From Phytophthora hibernalis (taxonomy: Eukaryota > Oomycota > Peronosporomycetes > Peronosporales > Peronosporaceae), in contig JAAKBF010000005.1 of NCBI GenBank assembly GCA_012656075.1, positions 143,664 through 207,663 of the forward strand: 64,000 nucleotides of DNA, in the 5' to 3' direction. Numbering within the stretch: the stretch's first letter is position 1; every line of letters begins with the position of its first letter. Below, in pieces: positions 46,177 to 55,175 of the stretch. Made by a program: the position numbers and the translations under genes. The notes under the pieces are model-generated. The model did not search any database and was not told the DNA's origin. It worked only from the letters and a program-made list of their open reading frames with translations.

Positions 46177-46656
46177 ATGGTGGACGACAACCCAGTCGCG
46201 AAAAATATGCGCCTGCTTTCTTGGGGGTATGGAGTGTGCCGGACCTCATGACAAAGGTGGGCGTCACACGCAGAACTTTAAAGGGCACAGACTAGATGCA
46301 AGCCTTGTCGCGGTAATTCAAAACCAACGCGAACGTGACGCGAATCTACCAGAAATTTTCATTTTTCTGTTGACTGGGTTGAGCTTTCATAAAACAAATG
46401 AAAACGTTTTTACCAGCCGTTTACCCTAAAGAAACTTTATTGTTTGTCGTCCTGGTGGGGCAGGTCGAAGTTTGATCTTTATTAACTTTACAAACGAACT
46501 AATTAAAGAGTGGACACTCACCGATTTCGACAAAAAATCTGAGATGGATCTTATATAACAGGTCTATCACTTTCTAAGATATTTGCAAACTGGATGCCTA
46601 CCAGAAAGAAGATTTTTACGTATATGCATAAAAGGTACTTCTAAAGGGTTTATTTT
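46177..46656. other. Decayed effector tail, then no gene
   Basis: 46177-46251 continues the effector frame past its stop with a second VDDNP module. The remainder shows nothing recognisable. Confidence 0.4.
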
Positions 46657-47088
46657 AAGGGAAAATTCCAAGGGGGACTCAAATCGAAAAGCATTTTCAA
46701 AGGGGGACTCGATAATTAAAAAGCTAGGATAGCTTTTACTCAGCCTGAGAAATCGTCGCTGGACGACACGCGCTCAATGGCGTGATATACCTATGTAACG
46801 GGATGATGAGCATTATGCGGTGCGGGGGGTCCTTTCCCGGCCTGTTAGACGAAGTACGCTGAGGCATGCACCTGATGGAGAAGGGGATAAGCATGACGCT
46901 GCTGGTGTCGTGGATTATCCGGTACTATCAACTCTGTCCTACTTCGAAGTAATTAATAACGTTCTTCTCGTACATCGCGTGCCGTCCAGCGACGATTTCT
47001 CGGTGAGTAAAAGCTATCCTAGCTTTTTAATTATCGAGTCCCCTTTGAAAATGCTTTTCGATTTGAGTCCCCTTTGGAATTTTCCCTT
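46657..47088. mobile_element. MITE with about 115-bp inverted arms
   Basis: Arms 46657-46772 and 46976-47088 are inverted near-copies starting AAGGGAAAATTCC, each containing two GGGGACTC subrepeats. ATTTT flanks both sides (46652-46656 and 47089-47093) as an apparent 5-bp target duplication; a TTAA-type target of piggyBac is an alternative reading on the left only. No coding capacity. Confidence 0.8.
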
Positions 47089-47109
47089 ATTTTAATAATA
47101 CTGGAAGGC

Positions 47110-47125
47110 AAATTGCGAACTGAGT
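47110..47125 (-). promoter_or_regulatory. Orphan effector Inr+FPR promoter
   Basis: The same 16-bp element as at 48890 and 50669, but the array starts 9 bp further on, so no effector ORF follows. Minus-strand transcription from here would run straight into the inverted-repeat MITE at 46657-47088. Confidence 0.7.
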
Positions 47126-47374
47126 GTGAATCGAGCAGGGGTTGTGCGAGGAGCGACAAGTAAATGTACATGTATACCTATCACTACTGTACAGTTGTGA
47201 CGGCGACCCCGTCCGTATACACGTACCATAATCTTCTTTATTGATGAGTGACGGAGAGTGCTTTTAACGGTATACATGTGCACGTACTTCGAGGTAGGTA
47301 CCTACTGGTATATGCACCGACGATCACGGCGGTACATTTACAAGCTTACTCCATAATGAGTAAGAATAAGGACT

Positions 47375-47521
47375 GCAAGTTATCCTTCTTGTTTCTTCTC
47401 ATTATGAATCAAGAAGGATAACTTGCATCAACGGGTAACGTTAGGACTGCAAGTTATCCTTCTTGTTTCTTACTCATTATGAATCAAGAAGGATAACTTG
47501 CAGTCCTAACGTTACCCGTTG
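47375..47521. repeat. Nested palindrome in unit 1
   Basis: Two hairpins share the 17-bp arm GCAAGTTATCCTTCTTG: 47375-47426, and a larger one with perfect 37-bp arms (47429-47465 and 47485-47521) and a 19-nt loop. Repeated at 49154-49300 and 50934-51080. Confidence 0.95.
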
Positions 47522-47526
47522 TGACG

Positions 47527-48446
47527 AACGCGCTCACTCACGCATACGGGAGCACCTCGTCCTTACCCCAAGTCACATGCAAGGAGCATGTATGTGCCCC
47601 GCCATCCGTCACCGAACTCTCCTCACCATGCTCGCAGAAGTGGAACTTGGCCTTGGCATTATTCGTTGTCGTTTCGACAACGGGTGTAAGATGATAATGT
47701 GGCCCTTAGAGCATCTCCAACGCTGATACCCCATTCAGATCGCAAAACAGCGAAATAAACCGGTGAATACCGGTTTCAAAAGGGTTTGGTCCCTCGATTT
47801 TCCAACGCTGCAGACCTCAACCCCGCAAAAGAAAACTAACTCCGAGTCAGGGCAACGTGTCCGTTCGCTGGGAACTCGTCGCTGGGCCCGCCTACGCAAA
47901 TACCACGCGGCCCTGCTTCGCGGGCACCCCGCCCACTCCCGCTTTACAAAAATCAAGTCAATTTAGTTGACCCTTTTGACCTGACCCAAATATGTTCCAA
48001 ATAAAATCCTTCGTACCGAAGCGTATTATTAATAGTGCAGGCAACTCTGGTCGCGTGTAGACTAGTAAACTTGGTGTTAACGAATGAAATGCAGATAGGC
48101 ATGCACTGCACGGACTTTTCAATTGCAGCACAGGATAAAGGAGCGAAATAATCTGTGCGCACGGGTGGTAAAGCGGAAGTCCCTCGTTGCCGCCTACACT
48201 TCACTTTCTTCAGCTACTTCTGCAAGTTTTGAAGATGATTCGACAGTGGGGGTTCCTAAGCGGTTGATACTCGGTGGTAGAAAATGCTGAGGCCTTCTTG
48301 TCTTCTTGTTATTGATTTTTAGGGGCACGCGGTGCTGCTACGTTTGCTTTTTGTCTAGTACTATTAGTACTATTTCTGCTATCGACAACCAGCCATTATG
48401 GCCTCCATTGAGGTGTACCGGTACGATTCCCGTCGGCCCGCTAAGC
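47527..48446. other. Unit 1 spacer, no gene recognised
   Basis: Contains a CCTTAGAGCATCTCCAACGC word near 47701 that resembles TTA-flanked PIF/Harbinger MITE ends, but no matching second end was found. The open frames here show no domain. Confidence 0.4.
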
Positions 48447-48839
48447 TTAGCCCGAAAGCTTAACGTACTTGGCGTACATGCTGGCAATCTCGTCCGCGCT
48501 GAAGCCAGAAGACTTGAGCAATTGGGAAGTTTCCTTGCTGATGATGCTGTTCTCTTTCAGGAATTTCCGCAGATTTTTAGCGGTGGTAGCGCTCGATAAA
48601 ACGGAGATACCCCTCTCTTCGTCGGATTCGTCATCGGCCTCGTCATCGGTTTTGTCTTCCGGTCCTAGCCGAAGAGACCTGTTCTCGTTCAAGGCGCCAG
48701 CCAGCGAGCGCACGGCGGGGGCGGTGTCAGTCGCGGTCATTGAGAGCTTGATCTGAGCGGAGTCAGCACTGGCTGAGACGACGTCGGTGCTTGCAAGAAA
48801 TGTGGCTGCGGCCACGAGCAGGATGTTGTGCAGACGCAT
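48447..48839 (-). CDS. RxLR-dEER effector, tandem copy A
   Basis: 130 residues. Signal peptide 1-23 (MRLHNILLVAAATFLAS), disordered N-terminal segment, canonical RSLR at 54-57, DEER at 73-76, then one helical module (LRKFLKENSIISKETSQLL, then SADEIASMYAKYVKL). The start at 48839 begins the signal peptide and lies 51 bp downstream of the core promoter at 48890-48905. Its C-terminal module aligns with the effectors at 5881 and 52455, so all are one family. Unlike the 5881 copy it keeps the first Arg of the motif. It is expected to be secreted and delivered to the plant cell; the target is unknown. Confidence 0.93.
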   Translation of the reverse strand: MRLHNILLVAAATFLASTDVVSASADSAQIKLSMTATDTAPAVRSLAGALNENRSLRLGPEDKTDDEADDESDEERGISVLSSATTAKNLRKFLKENSIISKETSQLLKSSGFSADEIASMYAKYVKLSG

Positions 48840-48889
48840 GGTTGGACAGTTGTCGACGCCGGGGTACTCTTGACGTGTTACTGGAAGGC

Positions 48890-48905
48890 AAATTGCGAAC
48901 TGAGT
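48890..48905 (-). promoter_or_regulatory. Inr+FPR core promoter of effector copy A
   Basis: Minus strand reads ACTCAGTTCGCAATTT, identical to the element at 5811-5826, 14 of 16 to consensus, with its last base 51 bp before the ATG at 48839. Confidence 0.8.
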
Positions 48906-49153
48906 GTGAATTGAGCAGGGGTTGTGCGAGGAGCGACAAGTAAATGTACATGTATACCTATCACTACTGTACAGTTGTGACGGCGACCCCGTCCGTATAC
49001 ACGTACCATAATCTTCTTTATTGATGAGTGACGGAGAGTGCTTTAACGGTATACATGTGCACGTACTTCGAGGTAGGTACCTACTGGTATATGCACCGAC
49101 GATCACGGCGGTACATTTACAAGCTTACTCCATAATGAGTAAGAATAAGGACT

Positions 49154-49300
49154 GCAAGTTATCCTTCTTGTTTCTTCTCATTATGAATCAAGAAGGATAA
49201 CTTGCATCAACGGGTAACGTTAGGACTGCAAGTTATCCTTCTTGTTTCTTACTCATTATGAATCAAGAAGGATAACTTGCAGTCCTAACGTTACCCGTTG
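49154..49300. repeat. Nested palindrome in unit 2
   Basis: Exact counterpart of 47375-47521, with perfect 37-bp arms in the larger hairpin. Confidence 0.95.
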
Positions 49301-50227
49301 TGACGAACGCGCTCACTCACGCATACGGGAGCACCTCGTCCTTACCCCAAGTCACATGCAAGGAGCATGTATGTGCCCCGCCATCCGTCACCGAACTCTC
49401 CTCACCATGCTCGCAGAAGTGGAACTTGGCCTTGGCATTATTCGTTGTCGTTTCGACAACGGGTGTAAGATGATAATGTGGCCCTTAGAGCATCTCCAAC
49501 GCTGATACCCCATTCAGATCGCAAAACAGCGAAATAAACCGGTGAATACCGGTTTCAAAAGGGTTTGGTCCCTCGATTTTCCAACGCTGCAGACCTCAAC
49601 CCCCGCAAAGAAAACTAACTCCGAGTCAGGGCAACGTGTCCGTTCGCTGGGGAACTCGTCGCTGGGCCCGCCTACGCAAATACCACGCGGCCCTGCTTCG
49701 CGGGCACCCCGCCCACTCCCGCTTTACAAAAATCAAGTCAATTTAGTTGACCCTTTTGACCTGACCCAAATATGTTCCAAATAAAATCCTTCGTACCGAA
49801 GCGTATTATTAATAGTGCAGGCGCAACTCTGGTCGCGTGTAGACTAGTAAACTTGGTGTTAACGAATGAAATGCAGATAGGCATGCACTGCACGGACTTT
49901 TCAATTGCAGCACAGGATAAAGGAGCGAAATAATCTGTGCGCACGGGTGGTAAAGCGGAAGTCCCTCGTTGCCGCCTACACTTCACTTTCTTCAGCTACT
50001 TCTGCAAGTTTTGAAGATGAGTCGACAGTGGGGGTTCTAAGCGGTTGATACTCGGTGGTAGAAAATGCTGAGGCCTTCTTGTCTTCTTGTTATTGATTTT
50101 TAGGGGCACGCGGTGCTGCTACGTTTGCTTTTTGTCTAGTACTATTAGTACTATTTCTGCTATCGACAACCAGCCATTATGGCCTCCATTGAGGTGTACC
50201 GGTACGATTCCCGTCGGCCCGCTAAGC

Positions 50228-50618
50228 TTAGCCCAAAGCTTAACGTACTTGGCGTACATGCTGGCAATCTCGTCCGCGCTGAAGCCAGAAGACTTGAGCA
50301 ATTGGGAAGTTTCCTTGCTGATGATGCTGTTCTCTTTCAGGAATTTCCGCAGATTTTTAGCGGTGGTAGCGCTCGATAAAACGGAGATACCCCTCTCTTC
50401 GTCGGATTCGTCATCGGCCTCGTCATCGGTTTTGTCTTCCGGTCTAGCCGAAGAGACCTGTTCTCGTTCAAGGCGCCAGCCAGCGAGCGCACGGCGGGGG
50501 CGGTGTCAGTCGCGGTCATTGAGAGCTTGATCTGAGCGGAGTCAGCACTGGCTGAGACGACGTCGGTGCTTGCAAGAAATGTGGCTGCGGCCACGAGCAG
50601 GATGTTGTGCAGACGCAT
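50228..50618 (-). pseudogene. RxLR effector, tandem copy B, frameshifted
   Basis: Identical to copy A through the signal peptide and RSLR (residues 54-57). A single-base deletion (GGTCTAG for GGTCCTAG, near 50443) shifts the frame so that the acidic DEER region and the helical module are lost. A second one-base deletion lies near the stop (CCCAAAG for CCCGAAAG, near 50232). As read, it would give 93 residues. Both differences are in or beside homopolymers, so an assembly error cannot be excluded. Promoter at 50669-50684 intact. Confidence 0.85.
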
Positions 50619-50668
50619 GGTTGGACAGTTGTCGACGCCGGGGTACTCTTGACGTGTTACTGGAAGGC

Positions 50669-50684
50669 AAATTGCGAACTGAGT
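50669..50684 (-). promoter_or_regulatory. Inr+FPR core promoter of copy B
   Basis: Same 16-bp element as upstream of copy A, 51 bp before the ATG at 50618. Its retention shows that the copy-B lesion is confined to the coding part. Confidence 0.8.
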
Positions 50685-50933
50685 GTGAATTGAGCAGGGG
50701 TTGTGCGAGGAGCGACAAGTAAATGTACATGTATACCTATCACTACTGTACAGTTGTGACGGCGACCCCGTCCGTATACACGTACCATAATCTTCTTTAT
50801 TGATGAGTGACGGAGAGTGCTTTTAACGGTATACATGTGCACGTACTTCGAGGTAGGTACCTACTGGTATATGCACCGACGATCACGGCGGTACATTTAC
50901 AAGCTTACTCCATAATGAGTAAGAATAAGGACT

Positions 50934-51080
50934 GCAAGTTATCCTTCTTGTTTCTTCTCATTATGAATCAAGAAGGATAACTTGCATCAACGGGTAACGT
51001 TAGGACTGCAAGTTATCCTTCTTGTTTCTTACTCATTATGAATCAAGAAGGATAACTTGCAGTCCTAACGTTACCCGTTG
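50934..51080. repeat. Nested palindrome in unit 3
   Basis: Third copy of the 47375-47521 hairpin pair. Confidence 0.95.
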
Positions 51081-51274
51081 TGACGAACGCGCTCACTCAC
51101 GCATACGGGAGCACCTCGTCCTTACCCCAAGTCACATGCAAGGAGCATGTATGTGCCCCGCCATCCGTCACCGAACTCTCCTCACCATGCTCGCAGAAGT
51201 GGAACTTGGCCTTGGCATTATTCGTTGTCGTTTCGACAACGGGTGTAAGATGATAATGTGGCCCTTAGAGCATC

Positions 51275-51704
51275 ATAAATATATCATCTCACGGCATGCC
51301 ATCGAAGCGTACTATCAATAACCCTATCGTTATCACTATAATATAATAGCATTTATCTACAAAGCACAATAATATATTTTATTATTATATTTTTGCAGAT
51401 AAATGTCCCATCCTAGATCGATAAAATCAGGTGTAAAAGTTGTGACGAAGTAGAATTAAATACATCGAGATCGAATTGCCGTTCTACAACGGCAATAGGA
51501 TTGATTTAAGGTAGATCGAGATCGATCTGTGCCGATTGCGTCTATAAGAAATGCAGGTTGACGCATGCGCTGCAAGAACGTTTCAAATTGAAGCACAAGA
51601 TAAAGATAAAAAACCCGGCACGCATTGGGCGGAAAACGGAAGTCACTCGTTGACGACTACACTTTACTTTCTTCAGTTACTACTGCAAGGTTTCAAAATG
51701 ATAC
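51275..51704. other. AT-rich spacer, no gene
   Basis: Contains short inverted CATTTATCTNCAAA words at about 51351 and 51398 around an AT run, and a GATCGAGATCGATC block near 51513. No gene. Confidence 0.5.
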
Positions 51705-52240
51705 TACAGTAGTCACAGCAATTAGTGTCAACGACACTAATTTATGTGAGTGTTTTTCACGGAAATTAGTGAGGGTGCCGCTATTTGTGAACTGACACTA
51801 GTGTAGGTGTGGTAAATTAGTGTCACTCTCATTTATCTACGCTTGGGTTGCCGTCGCTTACACTCGCCGTGCTATCCTCTATCGTAGCAGCGACAGTCTT
51901 GCCATCATAACTCGTTGGGATACTTCTGAATTAATATCTGGAGATAAGGAAATACTTCACCAGCAATTAACCTGAAGTAAAAACCCACCTCTGACCACTG
52001 CATTCCTGGGGTAACTTATGTTGCATTTGTCGCGATAAGCGTTCACATGACGAACACATTCAGCAGCGATGACTACAGAGAATTTCTTGCCTGCATTTTT
52101 TAATTTTACACTTAGTTTTCTCTGGCCCACTCACACTAATTTTGAAGCTCCAAAATTTATGAATTGTCACGAATCCGTAGTGACACTAATTCCTGTGTGA
52201 CACTAATTTTGAACACACACTAATTGCGGTGACTACTGTA
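51705..52240. mobile_element. MITE with TA target and ACACTAATT repeats
   Basis: Ends TACAGTAGTCACAGCAAT and its inverse (one mismatch over 24 bp) bound 536 bp. The terminal TA on both sides fits a Tc1/mariner-type target. ACACTAATT or its complement recurs about ten times inside, mostly near the ends. Inserted in the 3' flank of the effector at 52455-52844. Confidence 0.88.
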
Positions 52241-52454
52241 CCGGTAGGTGTAAGAAATGTGGATCGCTTTCTGGTACTACATGTACACATTTAAAGCGGT
52301 TCTTTTTGTTTTTGAATGTCATAAGCTTAGGGCATTTGTTGTTGTTACGTTAACTTTTAGTCTAGTACATGTACTAACTCCGCTACCAACAGCCAGCCTG
52401 CGTGATGATACTGGCCCCTATTGAGGTGTAGACTCTATAGAGTTCCACGGCCCA

Positions 52455-52844
52455 CTAAGACAGCTTAACGTATTTGGCGTACATGCTGGCAATATCGTCC
52501 GCGCTATAGCCGGAAGTTTTCAGCTGTTTGGCAGTTGCTGTGCTGATGATGCTGTTCTCTTTCAGGAATTTCCGCAGCTTTTTAGCGGTGGTCCTACTCG
52601 ATAAAACGGTGATGCCCCTCTCTTCATCGGATTCGTCATCGACTTCGTCCTCTGTTTCGTCTTCCGGTGCGAACCGAAGAGACCTTTTACCGCTGTTCTC
52701 GTTCAAGGCACCAGTCAGCGAGCGAACAGCGGGGACGGTGTCAGTCGCAACCTTGGTCTGAGCGGAGTCAGCAGTGGCTGAGACGACGTCGGTGCTTGCA
52801 AGAAGTGTGGCTGCGGCCACGAGCAGGATATAGTGCAGACGCAT
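52455..52844 (-). CDS. RxLR-dEER effector, diverged paralogue C
   Basis: 129 residues. Signal peptide 1-23 (MRLHYILLVAAATLLAS), RSLT at 41-44, canonical RSLR at 54-57, DEER at 73-76, and a helical module LRKFLKENSIISTATAKQL followed by SADDIASMYAKYVKLS. Start at 52844 chosen because it opens the signal peptide and lies 54 bp after the core promoter at 52899-52914. It shares the promoter, signal peptide and C-terminus with copies A and B but differs at many internal positions, giving the deepest split in the local cluster. Frame intact. Confidence 0.93.
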   Translation of the reverse strand: MRLHYILLVAAATLLASTDVVSATADSAQTKVATDTVPAVRSLTGALNENSGKRSLRFAPEDETEDEVDDESDEERGITVLSSRTTAKKLRKFLKENSIISTATAKQLKTSGYSADDIASMYAKYVKLS

Positions 52845-52898
52845 GCTTGGACAGTGGTCGGTGCTGTAAAGGTACTCTTGAAGTTTTCCTTGGAAGGC

Positions 52899-52914
52899 AA
52901 AATGCAAACTGAGT
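52899..52914 (-). promoter_or_regulatory. Inr+FPR core promoter of paralogue C
   Basis: Minus strand reads ACTCAGTTTGCATTTT, 14 of 16 to the oomycete consensus. It differs from the other copies at two positions that the consensus allows (N and W). Confidence 0.8.
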
Positions 52915-52954
52915 GTGGATCGCGAATGTCCTTCCTCACTTCGCGGATGCCTCG

Positions 52955-53200
52955 CAGTTTGGCAATCATATTTTGTTCATGCGCACAAAGAGAGCTGGCT
53001 ACTACAAAGAATCAACGGATTTGCTCCAAGTTATCATGGACCATGGTCCATGGTACCAGGAGCCTCTGCACTCCGGGAATGCAATCAGCTTATATAAAAC
53101 AAGAAGAAATACCACATGTACATGTCCCAAAATATGTATGCCAACACAAGTTTGGCAATCATATCTTGTTCACGCATGCATAATATAGAGCGCTGGCTAC
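52955..53200. repeat. Direct repeat upstream of paralogue C
   Basis: A stretch of about 45 bp starting AGTTTGGCAATCATAT and ending GCTGGCTAC occurs near 52957 and again near 53150 with small changes. No gene is seen between 52915 and 53520. Confidence 0.65.
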
Positions 53201-53522
53201 ATGCAGTGTTGGCCATCACCAGATCTGCTGCATATACCAAAGGAGCTGAATGAAAAGTAAAGCAAATTCAAAGCGGTATTATGCAATTTTCTCCCCGCCC
53301 TCAAGATCCCACCCTGCTTCAGTGTGCAAGGACAACACGGAAATTGTTTCACAGTCGATGTCTCGGTAAAGACTTCAAATTAAAAGGGCAGAAATGTTGT
53401 TCCCCTTGCAACTATGCTCAGTGGGCACAGGTAGCTCGATTCTACAAAGAGTGAAAAACATCCTTGTGAGGACCAACTTGTTCTTATCGCTAGCCGATTC
53501 GAGAAACAGGTAGATCACACCG

Positions 53523-53680
53523 CTTAATTATTCCCACACTCAAATTCTCCAACTCGCAGCGGAAAATTCACTGGAAAATGCTGATCTCACTATTTGCGTT
53601 TTTGTTTCTTCTTAGGAGCAGCTTACTTCCACTGTTTCTTCTTCACTGGCAAGATGGCTGGCCTGGCATCGTCCTTATTC
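53523..53680. repeat. Dispersed repeat family, copy 4 (inverted)
   Basis: Reverse-complement relative of 10700-10860, sharing TTATTCCCACACTCAAATTCT, ATCTCACTATTTG, CTTCTTAGGAGCAGCTTACTTCCACT and CTGGCAAGATGGCTG. In this orientation it looks like a 5' UTR leading to an ATG at 53652, but the frame that follows is short. Confidence 0.7.
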
Positions 53681-54185
53681 CCGAGTACATCTCAACAACA
53701 TGGTTTTCAGCCCTGATTCCCGAGTACATTGACTGTTTCTGATGTGCAGACTTAAAATCATTAATCCAGAGTAACGTTTGATATTATCCAATCAGATTAG
53801 CGAATCTAGGCATCTGGGCAATTGGAAATCTTGCCCATGTCGTACTTGGGGTCGGGGTGACTGACCGCAACGCTCAAAGACTCACACGCACAAACAACAA
53901 CTTGTTCTCTCGGTCGCCAGTTGGGGAATGAACCGCAACCAGTCTACTTTCTTTGTTAGGATATACTGCTGTAACCGCCTCGTCCCATATTTTCCTTGCA
54001 GCAGTGTATTCCAGTACATGCCGTTGTTCAGCGATTCCTACAGCAATTTCCACATTAGTTTACAATCATCCTACAGTTCACGAATCATCGACGAACCATC
54101 GGGTAGTAGACCAGCACGTCGACTCCAAACTACACAAATTGCATCCCATAAATGGTCAGTCCACACCCCTTATCTCTGTGTATTA
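53681..54185. other. No gene recognised
   Basis: Short frames only; the end merges into the MULE fragment. Confidence 0.4.
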
Positions 54186-54189
54186 TCAG

Positions 54190-55175
54190 CTATAAAACCC
54201 CAGACCGGTCGCGGAGGTTCCACCTGGTCGCTCTGTTCGTGATGTCCCAAGAGACGCAGCTGATGTTCCTGGCTGCCCTGCTTTCTCTACGCCGGGTATA
54301 CTTCTGGATCTCAGACAAGAATCTCAGCCTTCACTACGCGATGGCTGATGGCAATACAACGCTCTCGCTGCAGTTTTGGGAACAACCCGAGTTACCGTTT
54401 CCTGATGTGCTTCTTCCACGTCGTGAAGAAAATCCAGGAGTGGGTTAAGTTAATTTTCTCGTGTGCACAAGCACGAGTTCTACGAAGAGATACGACCTGC
54501 AATTCGCTCGTAGCCAGACGGAGTATATGGAGATGCTGCGTCCCATTTTGAAGGATGGATGTGTGAGCCAAGTTTGGTTCCATTTGCGCAGTACATTTAC
54601 GGGCAATTGCTTGCTGGGCTGGTAGGTGTTCGCCACTCAAGTGGATTCGCCTCCACGAACAACCCCGCAGAGACCTTCAACGCTTGTTGAAGCGCGACTA
54701 CACGCTGTGCCGCCGGCTCAAAAGCGATTTTGAGGAGCTTAGTGCGCTGCTAATATCAGTCCAGTAGTGCACGAGCTTTTGAGTTTGCCGTGTTTCCGGC
54801 ACCCACCCTCGCGCGCAGGATGTCGAAGTTGGTCCGCGAGAAGTTGTTGGGTGTGGCACAAGACCAGGACCTGGATACTGTGCGCGCTGGAGCCTGCTGC
54901 ATTCTCAGGGTGATCTCACTGCCAGCACCTCGTGTTATCGTTGCGCCGAATAACCGCAGCAAAGAGGACATCGCGGTGATGGCGCAAAGGGCCGTGAACT
55001 ACGCCAGGAAAGAATATGAAGGAGAGCCGGCGGATGGCTGGGCCGTTGACGTCCTGAGTCAATGGTGCCCGTGTGACTTTTGGTGTGCCTTCGGTGCGTG
55101 TATCCTAATTCGCCCTCCGCGTCACTGCTCACGTCAACAGCAGTGGCAGGGAGGTGCAAAAGGCAGGCGCACGAA
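54190..55175 (+). pseudogene. MULE transposase C-terminal fragment with SWIM finger
   Basis: Frames give DRSRRFHLVALFVMSQETQ, then LRRVYFWISDKNLSLHYAMADG (second catalytic Asp), then NNPSYRFLMCFFHVVKKIQEW, FASTNNPAETFNAC near 54645 (catalytic Glu box), LCRRLKSDFEELSALL, and an APRVIVAPNNRSKEDIAV segment. It ends with WAVDVLSQWCPCDFWCAFGACI at about 55035-55105, a SWIM zinc finger in which the usual His after the last Cys is replaced by a hydrophobic residue. MULE transposases cut and paste elements with 9-11 bp duplications. The N-terminal zinc region and first catalytic Asp are missing, and several frameshifts are present. Confidence 0.85.

Larger units (their letters stand above)
47101..48880. 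repeat. Tandem array unit 1 (1,780 bp)
   Basis: Head-to-tail unit starting CTGGAAGGCAAATTGCG and repeated at 48881 and 50660. Contains, left to right, an effector core promoter pointing left, a nested palindrome, about 900 bp without a gene, and an RxLR effector on the minus strand. Confidence 0.95.
48881..50659. repeat. Tandem array unit 2 (1,779 bp)
   Basis: Differs from unit 1 mainly by single-base indels in short homopolymers plus a few substitutions. Contains the promoter of copy A at its left end and the broken effector copy B at its right. Confidence 0.95.
50660..51274. repeat. Tandem array unit 3, partial (615 bp)
   Basis: Matches units 1 and 2 to the GAGCATC word at 51274, then diverges. 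Beyond about 51540 the sequence is a diverged relative of the unit spacer (compare 48080-48240), so the paralogue at 52844 belongs to the same ancestral repeat. Confidence 0.92.

Noticed and set aside
47701..47725. TTA-flanked PIF/Harbinger MITE starting GAGCATCTCCAACGC
   Set aside because: No inverted partner end was found downstream within the unit, so it could not be delimited.
48306..48756. Plus-strand ORFs across effector copy A
   Set aside because: Antisense of the RxLR gene, without a signal peptide or promoter.
47375..51080. CRISPR-like array from repeated palindromes
   Set aside because: The three palindrome sets are 1.78 kb apart because of tandem duplication of whole units; there are no regularly spaced short repeats, spacers or cas genes, and the genome is eukaryotic.
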